Shown one piece after another: positions 27,382 to 36,742 of a stretch of 64,000 bases of DNA. Below the pieces are notes generated by a model. The model did not search any database. It was not told the origin of the DNA and worked only from the letters and a program-made list of their open reading frames with translations. Origin of the DNA: Hydrocarboniphaga sp. (GTDB lineage Bacteria; Pseudomonadota; Gammaproteobacteria; Nevskiales; Nevskiaceae); assembly GCF_028291725.1 (NCBI RefSeq), contig NZ_JAQGNT010000026.1, forward strand, positions 141,236 through 205,235. The letters are read 5' to 3'. Position 1 is the stretch's first letter. Each line of letters opens with the position of its first letter. Made by a program: the position numbers and the translations under genes.

Positions 27382-27924
27382 TTACTCCTTCGCCGACTCG
27401 GGTTGCAGATAGCGCATCAGGAACGGCGCGTGCGCGATCATGAAAACGAACATCAGCGCGGTGAAGCCGAAGGCCTTGAACTTGACCCAGGTGGCTTCGT
27501 CGTAGGTATGCGCCACGTAATAGTTCAGCACCGCGCACAGCGCGAAGAAGATCGCCCAGGCGAAATTGACCTTGCGCCAGACCAGGTCCGGCAGCTGCAC
27601 CGCCTGCTGCGGAATCCGCGCCAGCAATACGCGTTTGCCGATCAGGTGGCTGCCGAGCAGCGCCACAGAGAACGCGGCGTAGACCACGGTCGGTTTGAGC
27701 TTGATGAAGGCCGGGTCGTGCACATACAGCGTCAGCCCGCCGAGCGCCGCGGCGATGGCTGCGGTGGCCAGATGCGCCTTGTGCCAATGGCCATAGCCGA
27801 AGCGGTAGATCAGCACCACCAGGAACAGGGCGATGACCAGCACGACGGTCGCGGCATAGATATCGGAGACCAGGTAGGCGGCAAAGAAGGCGATGGCCGG
27901 CAGCATGTCGACGAGCATTTTCAT
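27382..27924 (-). CDS. yciB: Inner-membrane septation protein A / YciB
   Basis: 180 residues, all within the YciB/IspZ family: MKMLVDMLPAIAFFAAYLVSDIYAAT at the start, then QLPDLVWRKVNFAWAIFFALCAVLNYYVA and WVKFKAFGFTALMFVF. About five membrane segments. YciB affects cell-envelope synthesis and septation. First gene of yciB-yciI-bolA. Confidence 0.94.
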   Translation of the reverse strand: MKMLVDMLPAIAFFAAYLVSDIYAATVVLVIALFLVVLIYRFGYGHWHKAHLATAAIAAALGGLTLYVHDPAFIKLKPTVVYAAFSVALLGSHLIGKRVLLARIPQQAVQLPDLVWRKVNFAWAIFFALCAVLNYYVAHTYDEATWVKFKAFGFTALMFVFMIAHAPFLMRYLQPESAKE

Positions 27925-28036
27925 GCGCTTAGTATATCGATCTTGTGTTGCCGTCTTGTATTGCGGCCTCGGACCGGGGCGCCTGTTACGACGCGGTTAC
28001 AGACTTCGTTTTGACGAAGGCACGTTACAATGGAGG

Positions 28037-28663
28037 ATGGCGCATTGGTTCGACATCCACCCGGTCAACCCGCAGGCGAGGCTTCTCGCCCAGGCGGCGG
28101 TGCATCTGCGCCAGGGTGCGGTGATCGCATACCCGACCGACTCCTGTTACGCACTCGGCTGCCATCTGGATGACAAGGCCGCCGCCGAGCGCCTGCGCAA
28201 GATCCGCAAGTTCGACAAGGAGCATCAGTTCACGCTGGTGTGCCGTGATCTGTCGGAGATCGCGACCTACGCGCGCGTCGACAACTGGCAGTTCCGGCTG
28301 CTGCGCCAGCTGACGCCGGGGCCGTACACCTTCGTGCTGGAGGCGACCAAGGAGCTGCCGCGCCGGGTTGCTCACGAAAAGCGCAAGACCATCGGCATCC
28401 GCGTGCCGCAGAACGCGGTTGCCCAGGCGCTGCTGGACACGCTCGGCGAGCCGCTGATCAGTTGCACCTTGCAGTTCCCCGACGAGTCGCTGCCGGTCAG
28501 CGATCCGGCCGACTTCGAAGAGCGCCTCGAGCGCGAGGTCGATGTGGTGCTCAACGGCGGCAACTGCGGCCTGGAGCCGACCACGGTGATCGACCTGACC
28601 GACGGCCGGGTCAAGATCCTGCGCCAGGGCAAGGGCCCGGTTCACGGCATCCTGAGCGAATAG
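28037..28663 (+). CDS. YciO/YrdC/Sua5-family protein
   Basis: 208 residues from the ATG at 28037, preceded by GGAGG; the frame upstream is unrelated. The YrdC fold is seen in GAVIAYPTDSCYALGC, KIRKFDKEHQFTLVCRDLSE, TIGIRVPQNAVAQALL and GLEPTTVIDL. The KFDKEH variant and the lack of a Sua5 C-terminal domain place it in the YciO branch. Full threonylcarbamoyl-AMP synthase activity is possible but not certain, since YciO and TsaC/YrdC are separate subfamilies. Confidence 0.88.
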   Translation: MAHWFDIHPVNPQARLLAQAAVHLRQGAVIAYPTDSCYALGCHLDDKAAAERLRKIRKFDKEHQFTLVCRDLSEIATYARVDNWQFRLLRQLTPGPYTFVLEATKELPRRVAHEKRKTIGIRVPQNAVAQALLDTLGEPLISCTLQFPDESLPVSDPADFEERLEREVDVVLNGGNCGLEPTTVIDLTDGRVKILRQGKGPVHGILSE

Positions 28664-28678
28664 CCGCCCGCATCCCGC

Positions 28679-29350
28679 ATGGAATTCGACCTGACTCTGG
28701 TCCAGAAGCTGGCGATCTGGGCGCTACCGGTGCTGTTCGCGATTACCTTCCGCGAAATCGCCCATGGCTACGCGGCACGCGCGCTCGGCGACGACACGGC
28801 GAGCCGGCTCGGCCGGCTTTCGCCGAACCCGCTACGGCACATCGACCCGATCGGCACCGTCGTCGTTCCCGGCCTGCTGATCCTGCTCGGCGGCTTTCTG
28901 ATGGGCTGGCCGCGGCCGATCCCGATCGACTACAGCCGGCTCAAGCGCCCCAAGCGCGATCTGGCGCCGGTCGCCGCCGCGGGCCTGGCGTCGAACGCGG
29001 CGATGGCGGTCGCCTGGGCGATCCTGCTGAAGATTTCCGCCGGCGCCGATGGCGAACCCGGCATCTGGATGGGCCTGCGCTACATGAGCATCGCCGGCAT
29101 CACCATCAACCTCGCACTGCTGGTGCTGAACCTGCTGCCGATTCCGCCGCTGGACGGCGGCCGTATCCTGATCGGCCTGCTGCCGCTGCGCCAGGCGCAG
29201 GCTCTGGCGCGCATCGAGCCCTACAGCCTGTTTATCCTGATCGCGCTGATGATGACGCCGCTGCTGAAGGCGCTGCTGATCTGGCCGATGATGATCCTGC
29301 AGTCGCTGCTGTTCATGGCGCTCGACATCGACGCCTCCTCTCTGCTCTAG
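28679..29350 (+). CDS. Site-2-protease-family membrane protein with altered HExxH
   Basis: 223 residues with about six hydrophobic segments, in the short M50 class of YwhC type. The zinc-binding HExxH reads R25-E26-I27-A28-H29 (ITFREIAHGYAA): codon CGC stands where CAC would give His. The other parts are kept, including LSPNPLRHIDPIGT and Asp159 in LPIPPLDGGR. The usual AAAGP motif is AAAGL. Loss of one zinc His predicts a weak or inactive protease. It lies between a yciO-type gene and trpS, the common gammaproteobacterial order. Confidence 0.85.
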   Translation: MEFDLTLVQKLAIWALPVLFAITFREIAHGYAARALGDDTASRLGRLSPNPLRHIDPIGTVVVPGLLILLGGFLMGWPRPIPIDYSRLKRPKRDLAPVAAAGLASNAAMAVAWAILLKISAGADGEPGIWMGLRYMSIAGITINLALLVLNLLPIPPLDGGRILIGLLPLRQAQALARIEPYSLFILIALMMTPLLKALLIWPMMILQSLLFMALDIDASSLL

Positions 29351-29364
29351 AACTTATTCCTCGC

Positions 29365-30365
<1,001 letters not shown>

Positions 30366-30369
<4 letters not shown>

Positions 30370-31223
30370 GCGAGGACGTCGTCGCCGACGAAGTCGTGGA
30401 GCTGCGCGAAAGCGAGATCGACAAGCGCCCGAAGATCCATGGGCACGCGCTGGAAAAAATGCCGGAGGATCTGTACATCCCGCCGGATGCGCTGCAGGTT
30501 TTTCTCGAGGCTTTCGAAGGCCCGCTCGATTTGCTGCTGTACCTGATCCGACGCCAGAACCTGAACATTCTCGACATCCCGGTTCTGAAGATCACGCAGC
30601 AGTATCTGCAGTACATCGCGCTGATGCAGGAGCTGCGGCTGGAACTCGCGGCGGAATACCTGCTGATGGCGGCGCTGCTGGCCGAGATCAAGTCGCGCCT
30701 GCTGTTGCCGCGGCCGATCGAGGTCGAGGAAGAGCAGGGCGATCCGCGCATGGAGCTGGTGCGCCGCCTGCAGGAATACGAGCGTTTCAAGACCGCCGCC
30801 GAGCAGCTCGACAAGCTGCCGCGGATGGGCCGCGAACTGCACGGCGCGTCGGCAAAACCCGATGTGATTCCCGTCGTCATGCCGATGGTGATGCCGGATC
30901 TGCGCGAGCTGATGCTGGCGTTCCGCGACGTGATGATGCGCGCCGCGCTGTTCACGCGGCACCAGATTTCGCGCGAGCCGCTGTCGGTGCGCGAGCGCAT
31001 GACGCATCTGCTGACCCTGGTCGCGACCGGCCCGAAACGTTTCATCGAGCTGATCGATCCCGCCGAAGGCCGTGCCGGCGTCGTCGTCTGCCTGCTGGCG
31101 ATTCTGGAGCTGGTCAAACTCTCCGCGATCGACCTGGTGCAGGACGGTCCCTTTACCGAAATCATGATCGACACCGGCCGCCCGGTATCGAACGCCGCCA
31201 TCGAGGACGCTGTCGATGACTGA
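30366..31223 (+). CDS. scpA: Segregation and condensation protein A
   Basis: 285 residues. The kleisin-like N-terminus reads VFLEAFEGPLDLLLYLIRRQNLNILDIPV and the winged-helix C-terminus ends VVCLLAILELVKLSAIDLVQDGPF. ScpA bridges the SMC heads in the Smc-ScpAB condensin. Compared with Bacillus it has about 40 extra N-terminal residues, normal for gammaproteobacteria. Overlaps scpB by eight bases. Confidence 0.95.
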
Positions 31224-31968
31224 GCCGCAGCAAGAACAGGAAGCCGCAATCGCCGAGGTCGCGGTGCCGGTCGCTATCGACTCGCCACTGGAAAAAATTC
31301 TGGAAGCCTTGCTGCTCGCATCCGATCAGCCGCTGTCGCTGGATCAGCTCGGCAGATTGCTCGGCGAAGAACTCGGTGTCGGTCGCAAGGAAATTCGTGT
31401 AGCGCTGGAACGCCTCGATCTGCGCCTGCAGGCCGGCGCATCCGAGCTGACCGAGGTCGCCAGCGGCTTCCGCATCCAGGTGCGCGCCGCCTATGCCGAA
31501 TGGGTCGCGCGGCTGTGGCAGGAGAAGCCGCAGAAGTTTTCACGTGCGCTGCTCGAGACCCTGGCGCTGGTCTGCTATCGCCAGCCGGTCACGCGCGGCG
31601 AGATCGAGGAGATCCGCGGCGTGCAGGTGTCGAGCAACATCCTGCGTACCCTGCTCGAGCGCGGCTGGGTACGCGAACTCGGCGTCAAGGAAGTGCCCGG
31701 CCGGCCGGCGCTGTTCGGCACCACGCCGCAGTTTCTCGACGACTTCAATCTGAGATCGCTGGATCAGCTGCCGAGCCTGCCCGAGATCAAGGACCTGGCC
31801 CAGCTCGACGCCGCGCTGGCGCAGCTGACCGGCGAGCTGCCGCATGCCGGCGACGAGGACGAAGCCGCCGAGCCGACCGAAGAAACCGAACTGGAAGTAC
31901 CCGTCAGCGAAAGCGAAGTGACGGTGCAATCCCCAGGCGATCCGGACGAATCCGCATCGCCGGCTTGA
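31216..31968 (+). CDS. scpB: Segregation and condensation protein B
   Basis: 250 residues with two winged-helix domains (about 18-180): LEALLLASDQPLSLDQL, RALLETLALVCYRQPVTRGEIEEIRGV and RPALFGTTPQFLDDFNL. The last 65 residues are an acidic tail. Partner of ScpA in the condensin complex. Overlaps scpA and is followed by a palindromic repeat and rluB. Confidence 0.95.
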   Translation: MTEPQQEQEAAIAEVAVPVAIDSPLEKILEALLLASDQPLSLDQLGRLLGEELGVGRKEIRVALERLDLRLQAGASELTEVASGFRIQVRAAYAEWVARLWQEKPQKFSRALLETLALVCYRQPVTRGEIEEIRGVQVSSNILRTLLERGWVRELGVKEVPGRPALFGTTPQFLDDFNLRSLDQLPSLPEIKDLAQLDAALAQLTGELPHAGDEDEAAEPTEETELEVPVSESEVTVQSPGDPDESASPA

Positions 31969-31987
31969 TGGATGGCAATCTGTTTGT

Positions 31988-32094
31988 CTCCTTCCCCCGC
32001 TTGCGGGGGAAGGCCGGGATGGGGGCGTGCGGACGGAGCAGCAGCGCGACGTCGCGCCCCCACCCTAACCCTCCCCCGCAGGCGGGGGAGGGAA
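31988..32094. repeat. Repeat pair, family D (copy 1)
   Basis: Two small hairpins, TTCCCCCGCTTGCGGGGGAA and CCTCCCCCGCAGGCGGGGGAGG, lie in opposite context around a spacer of about 60 bases that contains GGCCGGGATGGGGGCG and its rough complement. Related pairs occur at 44724, 52096 and 55705. Located between scpB and rluB. Confidence 0.8.
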
Positions 32095-32116
32095 TCGTTT
32101 ACCAGGCGTATTGACC

Positions 32117-33442
32117 ATGTCGGAAAGAATCCAGAAGCTGCTCGCCACCGCCGGCATCGCCTCGCGTCGCGCAATCGAAACCATGATCGCCGACGGCCGC
32201 GTCACCGTTAACGGGCGGCCCGCCGAAGCCGGCCAGCGTATCGACCACAATGATCATGTGCGCATCGACACGCGGCTGGTCGCGCTTAACCGCAAACCCG
32301 AGCCGGTGCGCGTGCTGCTGTACCGCAAGAAGACCGGCGAGCTGGTCACGCGCGACGATCCCGAAGGCCGCCGCACCGTGTTCCGCAAACTGCCGGAGCT
32401 GACGACGGGCCGCTGGATCGCGATCGGCCGTCTGGATATCAACACCTCCGGCCTGTTGCTGATGACCAACGACGGCGAACTCGCGCGCCGGCTGATGCAT
32501 CCGAGCTTTGAAATACAGCGCGAATACGCGGTGCGCGTGCTCGGCAGCGTCGACGCAGCGGCGCTCGCGCGTCTGCGCGCCGGCGTCGAACTCGACGACG
32601 GCTTCGCCAGGTTCGAGACGATCAAGCCGGGCGAGCATTACCAGGATGGGCACGGCGGCGACGAGGGCGAGGCGGATGATGCATCGTCGGCCAATAGCTG
32701 GTGGACGGTTACCGTGAAGCAGGGACGCAACCGCGTCGTGCGCCGCCTGTTCGAGTCGCAGAACACCCAGGTCAGCCGTCTGATGCGCGTGTCCTACGGC
32801 CCGATCACGCTGGGCCGCGGCATCAAGGCCGGCACGGCACGCGAAGCCACCGCCGAAGAACTGCAGGCGCTGCTGCAAGCGGTGGATCTCGCCGAGAAGA
32901 AGCCCGCACGCGCTGCGGTGAAGAAAGCGCCGGCGGCGCGTCGCAAGCCGATGCCCGACGCCAGCGAGCGTCCGCAGCAGACCAAGCCGCGGCGCTCGCC
33001 GCGTGCCGCTGCCGAGGCCGAGCGCAAGCGCGAGTTCTTCGATCGCGGAGACGGCTCGTCCAAAGCCGGCAAGGGCGATGCACGGCCCGGGGCCAAGGGC
33101 GGGCCGAAGCGCGAGTTCAAACCCGGCGGCGCCAAACCCGAAGCCAGGCGCGACATCCGCAAGGACGATGCAAGCCCGCCCAAGCGCGAGTTCAAGTCCG
33201 CCGGAAAGCCCGGCGGCGATGCGAAGCGCGAGCCGCGGCGCGATGACCGGCCGAAGCCGGCGGGCCGTGGCGACAAGCCGGCAAGCGCTCGCGCGGATTC
33301 CCGGAAATCATCCGCGGATTCGGCGAGAAAGCGATCGTCCACATCGGCATCCGCAGAGCGCGCCAAACCGGCACCGCGCCGCGGCGAATCCAAGCCCTAC
33401 GTCAAGCCCAGCGACAGCCGCCCGAAGCCGCGCCGGAAGTAG
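32117..33442 (+). CDS. rluB: 23S rRNA pseudouridine synthase RluB with long basic tail
   Basis: 441 residues from the ATG at 32117; an in-frame TTG at 32111 is less likely. An N-terminal S4 domain (RIQKLLATAGIASRR) and a pseudouridine synthase domain with catalytic Asp107 in GRLDINTSGLLLM are followed by the RluB-type KQGRNRVVRRLFESQ motif. From about residue 258 to the end is a Lys/Arg/Ala/Pro-rich, low-complexity tail (KREFKPGGAKPEARRD and similar). RluB modifies U2605 of 23S rRNA. The basic tail is probably disordered and RNA-binding. Confidence 0.94.
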   Translation: MSERIQKLLATAGIASRRAIETMIADGRVTVNGRPAEAGQRIDHNDHVRIDTRLVALNRKPEPVRVLLYRKKTGELVTRDDPEGRRTVFRKLPELTTGRWIAIGRLDINTSGLLLMTNDGELARRLMHPSFEIQREYAVRVLGSVDAAALARLRAGVELDDGFARFETIKPGEHYQDGHGGDEGEADDASSANSWWTVTVKQGRNRVVRRLFESQNTQVSRLMRVSYGPITLGRGIKAGTAREATAEELQALLQAVDLAEKKPARAAVKKAPAARRKPMPDASERPQQTKPRRSPRAAAEAERKREFFDRGDGSSKAGKGDARPGAKGGPKREFKPGGAKPEARRDIRKDDASPPKREFKSAGKPGGDAKREPRRDDRPKPAGRGDKPASARADSRKSSADSARKRSSTSASAERAKPAPRRGESKPYVKPSDSRPKPRRK

Positions 33443-33476
33443 ATCGCGCCGAAAGAACGGCGGGTTACAACCTGCC

Positions 33477-34328
33477 CTACGCCGGGCCGAAACGCATCGG
33501 CTGATCCAGCAGCAGGAACTCCTCGTTCGGCCTGAGCCGAGCCGGCACCGGCATGAAGCGGCCGATTCGCAGCACCACGGCACGGGCCTCCTCATCCAGC
33601 CGCGCATAGCCGGTCGGGCGGATCAGCGTCGCGTCCACCACCCGCCCATCGCGTGCGATCTTCAGGCGCACCATCGCGATGCCGGTTTCGTTCATTTGCT
33701 TGGACATCAAGGGCCATTTCTGGCTCGAGCTGATCATGCGGCTGACCACGCCCGCGTACTGGCGCGCCAGCCGATCGGTGTCCTCCGGGCTGAGCATCGG
33801 CCGCGGGCTCGCTATCCCTTGCATCGCGGTCGGTGCGGCAGTGACCGAGGCGGTCGATGATGGTGAGGTCAAAGTCGAAGGAGGTGGTGGAGCCGCGACA
33901 GCGACGGCTGGTTCGGCCGGAGCGGGTGCCGATATCTGCGGCGCGGTTGGTGCCGGCGTTGGCGCGGCGATCAGCGGCTTTTCGACCGCCTTGGGTTTCG
34001 GCTTCGGCCTGGGTTTTACGAGGGGCTTTACGAGCGATTCTTCGGGCTGCAGCGTCGGCGTGACCGGTGAGGCTGCAACGCTGATTTGTGCGGCGACCCT
34101 TTCTGCGGGAATCGTGAACACCGTCAGCATTGCCGGAGGTTCGGGCAGTTTCAGCGGCGGCGGCGTGACTGGCCGCAGCGCGATCAGCAGCACGGCGACA
34201 TGCAACAGCACCGCAATCACGATGCCGAGCCGGCTCGCGAGCGGGTTGCCGTTGGCCTTTTTCCGGAAAGGGTTCTGAGCCCGGACGAGGTTCGGCGTGT
34301 CGAAAAGTGCGGCGGTCTGGCTTGACAT
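33477..34328 (-). CDS. TonB-family energy transducer
   Basis: 283 residues from the ATG at 34328. A short cytoplasmic start is followed by one membrane anchor (about 33-52, IVIAVLLHVAVLLIAL), then a Pro/Lys/Ala-rich periplasmic spacer (PRPKPKPK) and a C-terminal TonB domain (VRLKIARDGRVVDATLIRPTG...FMPVPARL). No exbB/exbD lie beside it, so it is an orphan TonB or a TonB-domain protein. Confidence 0.85.
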   Translation of the reverse strand: MSSQTAALFDTPNLVRAQNPFRKKANGNPLASRLGIVIAVLLHVAVLLIALRPVTPPPLKLPEPPAMLTVFTIPAERVAAQISVAASPVTPTLQPEESLVKPLVKPRPKPKPKAVEKPLIAAPTPAPTAPQISAPAPAEPAVAVAAPPPPSTLTSPSSTASVTAAPTAMQGIASPRPMLSPEDTDRLARQYAGVVSRMISSSQKWPLMSKQMNETGIAMVRLKIARDGRVVDATLIRPTGYARLDEEARAVVLRIGRFMPVPARLRPNEEFLLLDQPMRFGPA

Positions 34329-34462
34329 GATCCTGGCTGGGCCGGGGGATGACCCGCCGAAACGCGGCGTTTCAGGCGAGGCATCGACCTTCAACTGACG
34401 CAGTCGTCAGCACGATCCGCGCCATTCCGGTCCTGTCGCGAACCGGTCGAGCCCTCGTCGAG

Positions 34463-35239
34463 CTACAAGGCCTGGGCGGTGACGCCGCGGCTGGCCGGGC
34501 CGAGCAGCCACAGCAGTTGCGGGATTACCCGCTCGGGCGGATTGACCTGGGCCCGCGCGTCGCTGGCGTAGCCCTTGCCGCGGATCTCGGTGCCCATCGG
34601 GCCGGGATGCCAGGTGTTGAAGCGCAGTCCGCTGCCTACACGCGACTCGGCCTCCAGCTCCATCGCCCAGCTGCGGAACAGGGTTTCGCCGGCCGCCTTG
34701 GTCACGCCATAGGCGGCCTGGAACGGTTTGGGCACGCGGCCGCCGTCATCAGTGACGAACACCACCGACGCGTCTTGGGATTCGCGCAGCATCGGCAGGC
34801 ACAGCCGCGTCAGCGTGTAGGGCGCGGTCAGGTTGACCTGCAGGCTGTCCATCCAGTCGCGCGGCTCCAGGTCCTCGAGCCGGGTGAAACTCTTGAAATG
34901 CGCGGCCGCGTGCAGCAGGCCATCGAGCTTGCCGAACTCTTTTTCGATGGTTTGCGCCAGATCGTCGTAGGCGGCCCAGGTCGCCGTCATCAGGTTGATC
35001 GGCACGATCGCCGGTTGCGCGCCGCCGGCGGCTTCGATCGCGTCGTAGAGCTTCTCGAGCTTGGGCACGCTGCGGCCGAGCAGGATCACGTGCGCGCCGA
35101 GTCGGGCCAGCGCCTGCGAGGCGGCGGAGCCGAGGCCGCCGGTGGCGCCGGTAACCAGAATCACGCGGCCTTTGAAGTCGGCGGCATCCGCCTGGTAGTC
35201 GGCGGGCGGCTGCTTGATATGCATATGGGTATCGGTCAC
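34463..35239 (-). CDS. yciK: SDR-family oxidoreductase, YciK-like
   Basis: 258 residues from the GTG at 35239, chosen because AAGGA lies 10 bases upstream; GTG 35248 is too close to it. Rossmann motif GATGGLGSAAS, with catalytic Tyr-x-x-x-Lys in AAYGVTKAAGETLF and preceding VFVTDDGGR where Ser is usual. The N-terminal HIKQPPADYQ is typical of YciK. The reaction is not known. It lies downstream of the HAD phosphatase and ubiG, the same order as in pseudomonads. Confidence 0.88.
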   Translation of the reverse strand: MTDTHMHIKQPPADYQADAADFKGRVILVTGATGGLGSAASQALARLGAHVILLGRSVPKLEKLYDAIEAAGGAQPAIVPINLMTATWAAYDDLAQTIEKEFGKLDGLLHAAAHFKSFTRLEDLEPRDWMDSLQVNLTAPYTLTRLCLPMLRESQDASVVFVTDDGGRVPKPFQAAYGVTKAAGETLFRSWAMELEAESRVGSGLRFNTWHPGPMGTEIRGKGYASDARAQVNPPERVIPQLLWLLGPASRGVTAQAL

Positions 35240-35260
35240 GAATGGCACTTCCTTAAGCGG

Positions 35261-35353
35261 CCGTAGGCTGGGATGGAGCGTAGCGAATCCCAGCTTGGCG
35301 CTCGCATGTCAGCTATGCCGCTGGGTTTCGCTACGCTTCAACCCAGCTTACGG
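35261..35353. repeat. Palindromic repeat, family A' (copy 2)
   Basis: Arms CGTAGGCTGGGATGGAGCGTAGCG and CGCTACGCTTCAACCCAGCTTACG around a 30-base spacer. It lies between yciK and the HAD phosphatase gene. Confidence 0.8.
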
Positions 35354-35378
35354 CCGCAGGTTTTTTCCACGGAGTTGG

Positions 35379-36041
35379 TCAGGACAGCAGTTGGGCAAGG
35401 TCGGCCGTGGTCGCGGTCAGATGGTCCGCGTCCCAGCTCGCCGGCGCATCGGCGCCGAGATAACCCCAGCCGGCCGCGATGCTGCGGATGCCGGCGGCGC
35501 GCGCGGCGTCGATGTCGCGGCGATCGTCGCCGACATAGACGGTGCGCGCGGCGCTGATGCCGGTGCGCTCCAATGCCAGCAGCAGCGAATCCGGTGCAGG
35601 CTTGGGCTTGGGCACCTGGTCGCCGCTGATGATGCAGGCGGCGCGCTGGTCGAGCTTCAGCTCGATCATCAGCGGGTCGGTCAGGAAGGCCGGCTTGTTG
35701 GTGACCACGCCCCAGGGACGCTTCGCCAGCTCCAGTGCCACCAGGAGCTGGTTCATGCCCGGGAACAGCCGCGAACGACGCGTGAGATTCGCTCGGTAAT
35801 GCGCCAGCAGCGCGTCGCGGCGCACCGGATATTCTTGATGGTCCGGTGTCATATTCAGCGCGACTTTCAGCAAGCCGCGGGCGCCGGCCGATGCGACTGG
35901 CCGGTAGTCCGCGTCCGGCAGCGGCGGCAGGCCGAGATCCCTGCGCACCGAGTTGGTGGCATCGCCGAGATCCGGCGCGGTGTCGACCAGCGTGCCGTCG
36001 AGATCGAACAGCACGCAGTCGACATCATTCAAACGGCTCAT
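35379..36041 (-). CDS. HAD phosphatase, MupP/Gph type
   Basis: 220 residues from the ATG at 36041, which overlaps the ubiG stop by four bases. HAD motifs: FDLDGTLVDTAPDL, the GVVTNKPAFL Thr, the KPKPAPDSLL Lys, and YVGDDRRDIDAARAAG. The family covers phosphoglycolate phosphatase (Gph). In pseudomonads the gene in this position between ubiG and yciK is mupP, the MurNAc-6-phosphate phosphatase of peptidoglycan recycling, so MupP is the favoured role by context. Confidence 0.88.
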   Translation of the reverse strand: MSRLNDVDCVLFDLDGTLVDTAPDLGDATNSVRRDLGLPPLPDADYRPVASAGARGLLKVALNMTPDHQEYPVRRDALLAHYRANLTRRSRLFPGMNQLLVALELAKRPWGVVTNKPAFLTDPLMIELKLDQRAACIISGDQVPKPKPAPDSLLLALERTGISAARTVYVGDDRRDIDAARAAGIRSIAAGWGYLGADAPASWDADHLTATTADLAQLLS

Positions 36042-36742
36042 GCCGCGTCGCGTCGGCAGTGCATCAGGTAGTTCACGTCGATATCGCGGCCGAGCGTCGC
36101 CGATTTCAGCAGCGGGTTGTAGCGCATGCCCTTGATCTCGACCGCGCTCAGGCCGGCCGCGCGGCACCAGGCTTCGAGCTCGGAGGGGCGGATGAACTTG
36201 GCGTATTCGTGGGTGCCGCGGGGCACCAGCCCGGTCAGCATTTCGGCACCGACGATCATCAGCGCATAGGCCTTGGGATTGCGGTTGATGGTGCTGAAAA
36301 TGACATCGCCGCCCGGCTTGACCAGCGCCGCGCAGGCCGCGATCACCGACGCCGGATCGGGCACATGCTCGAGCATTTCCAGGCAGCACACGGCATCGAA
36401 AGCGCCAGGCATTTCCGCGGCCAGATCTTCGCTGGCGACGCAGCGGTATTCGCACTTGATGCCGGATTCCAGGCCGTGCAGCCTGGCCACTTCCAGCGAG
36501 GCTTCGGCCAGATCGATGCCCAGCGTTTTGGCGCCGCGGGCAGCCAGGGCTTCAGTGAGAATGCCGGCGCCGCAGCCGACGTCGACGATGTGCTTGTCGC
36601 GCAGCCCGCCGACCGCGTTCTCGATGTAGCGCAGGCGCGCCGGATTGATGTGATGCAGCGCGGCCATCTCGCCGTGCGGGTCCCACCAACGCGAGGCCAT
36701 GGAAGAGAAGTGGCGGATTTCCGCGGCATCGACGTTGCTCAT
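36038..36742 (-). CDS. ubiG: Ubiquinone biosynthesis O-methyltransferase
   Basis: 234 residues from the ATG at 36742. UbiG features: EIRHFSSMASRWWDPHGEMAALHHINPARL, SAM-binding VDVGCGAGILTEALA, EMLEHVPDP and FSTINRNPKAY. It catalyses the two O-methylations of ubiquinone synthesis at the inner membrane. The start shares a base with the upstream deaminase stop. Its by-product S-adenosylhomocysteine is a plausible substrate for that upstream enzyme. Confidence 0.96.
   Translation of the reverse strand: MSNVDAAEIRHFSSMASRWWDPHGEMAALHHINPARLRYIENAVGGLRDKHIVDVGCGAGILTEALAARGAKTLGIDLAEASLEVARLHGLESGIKCEYRCVASEDLAAEMPGAFDAVCCLEMLEHVPDPASVIAACAALVKPGGDVIFSTINRNPKAYALMIVGAEMLTGLVPRGTHEYAKFIRPSELEAWCRAAGLSAVEIKGMRYNPLLKSATLGRDIDVNYLMHCRRDAA

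Noticed and set aside
28462..29364. A longer trpS reading frame starting far upstream
   Set aside because: The upstream part shadows the YciO-type and site-2-protease-like genes; TrpS homologues begin at the ATG at 29365.
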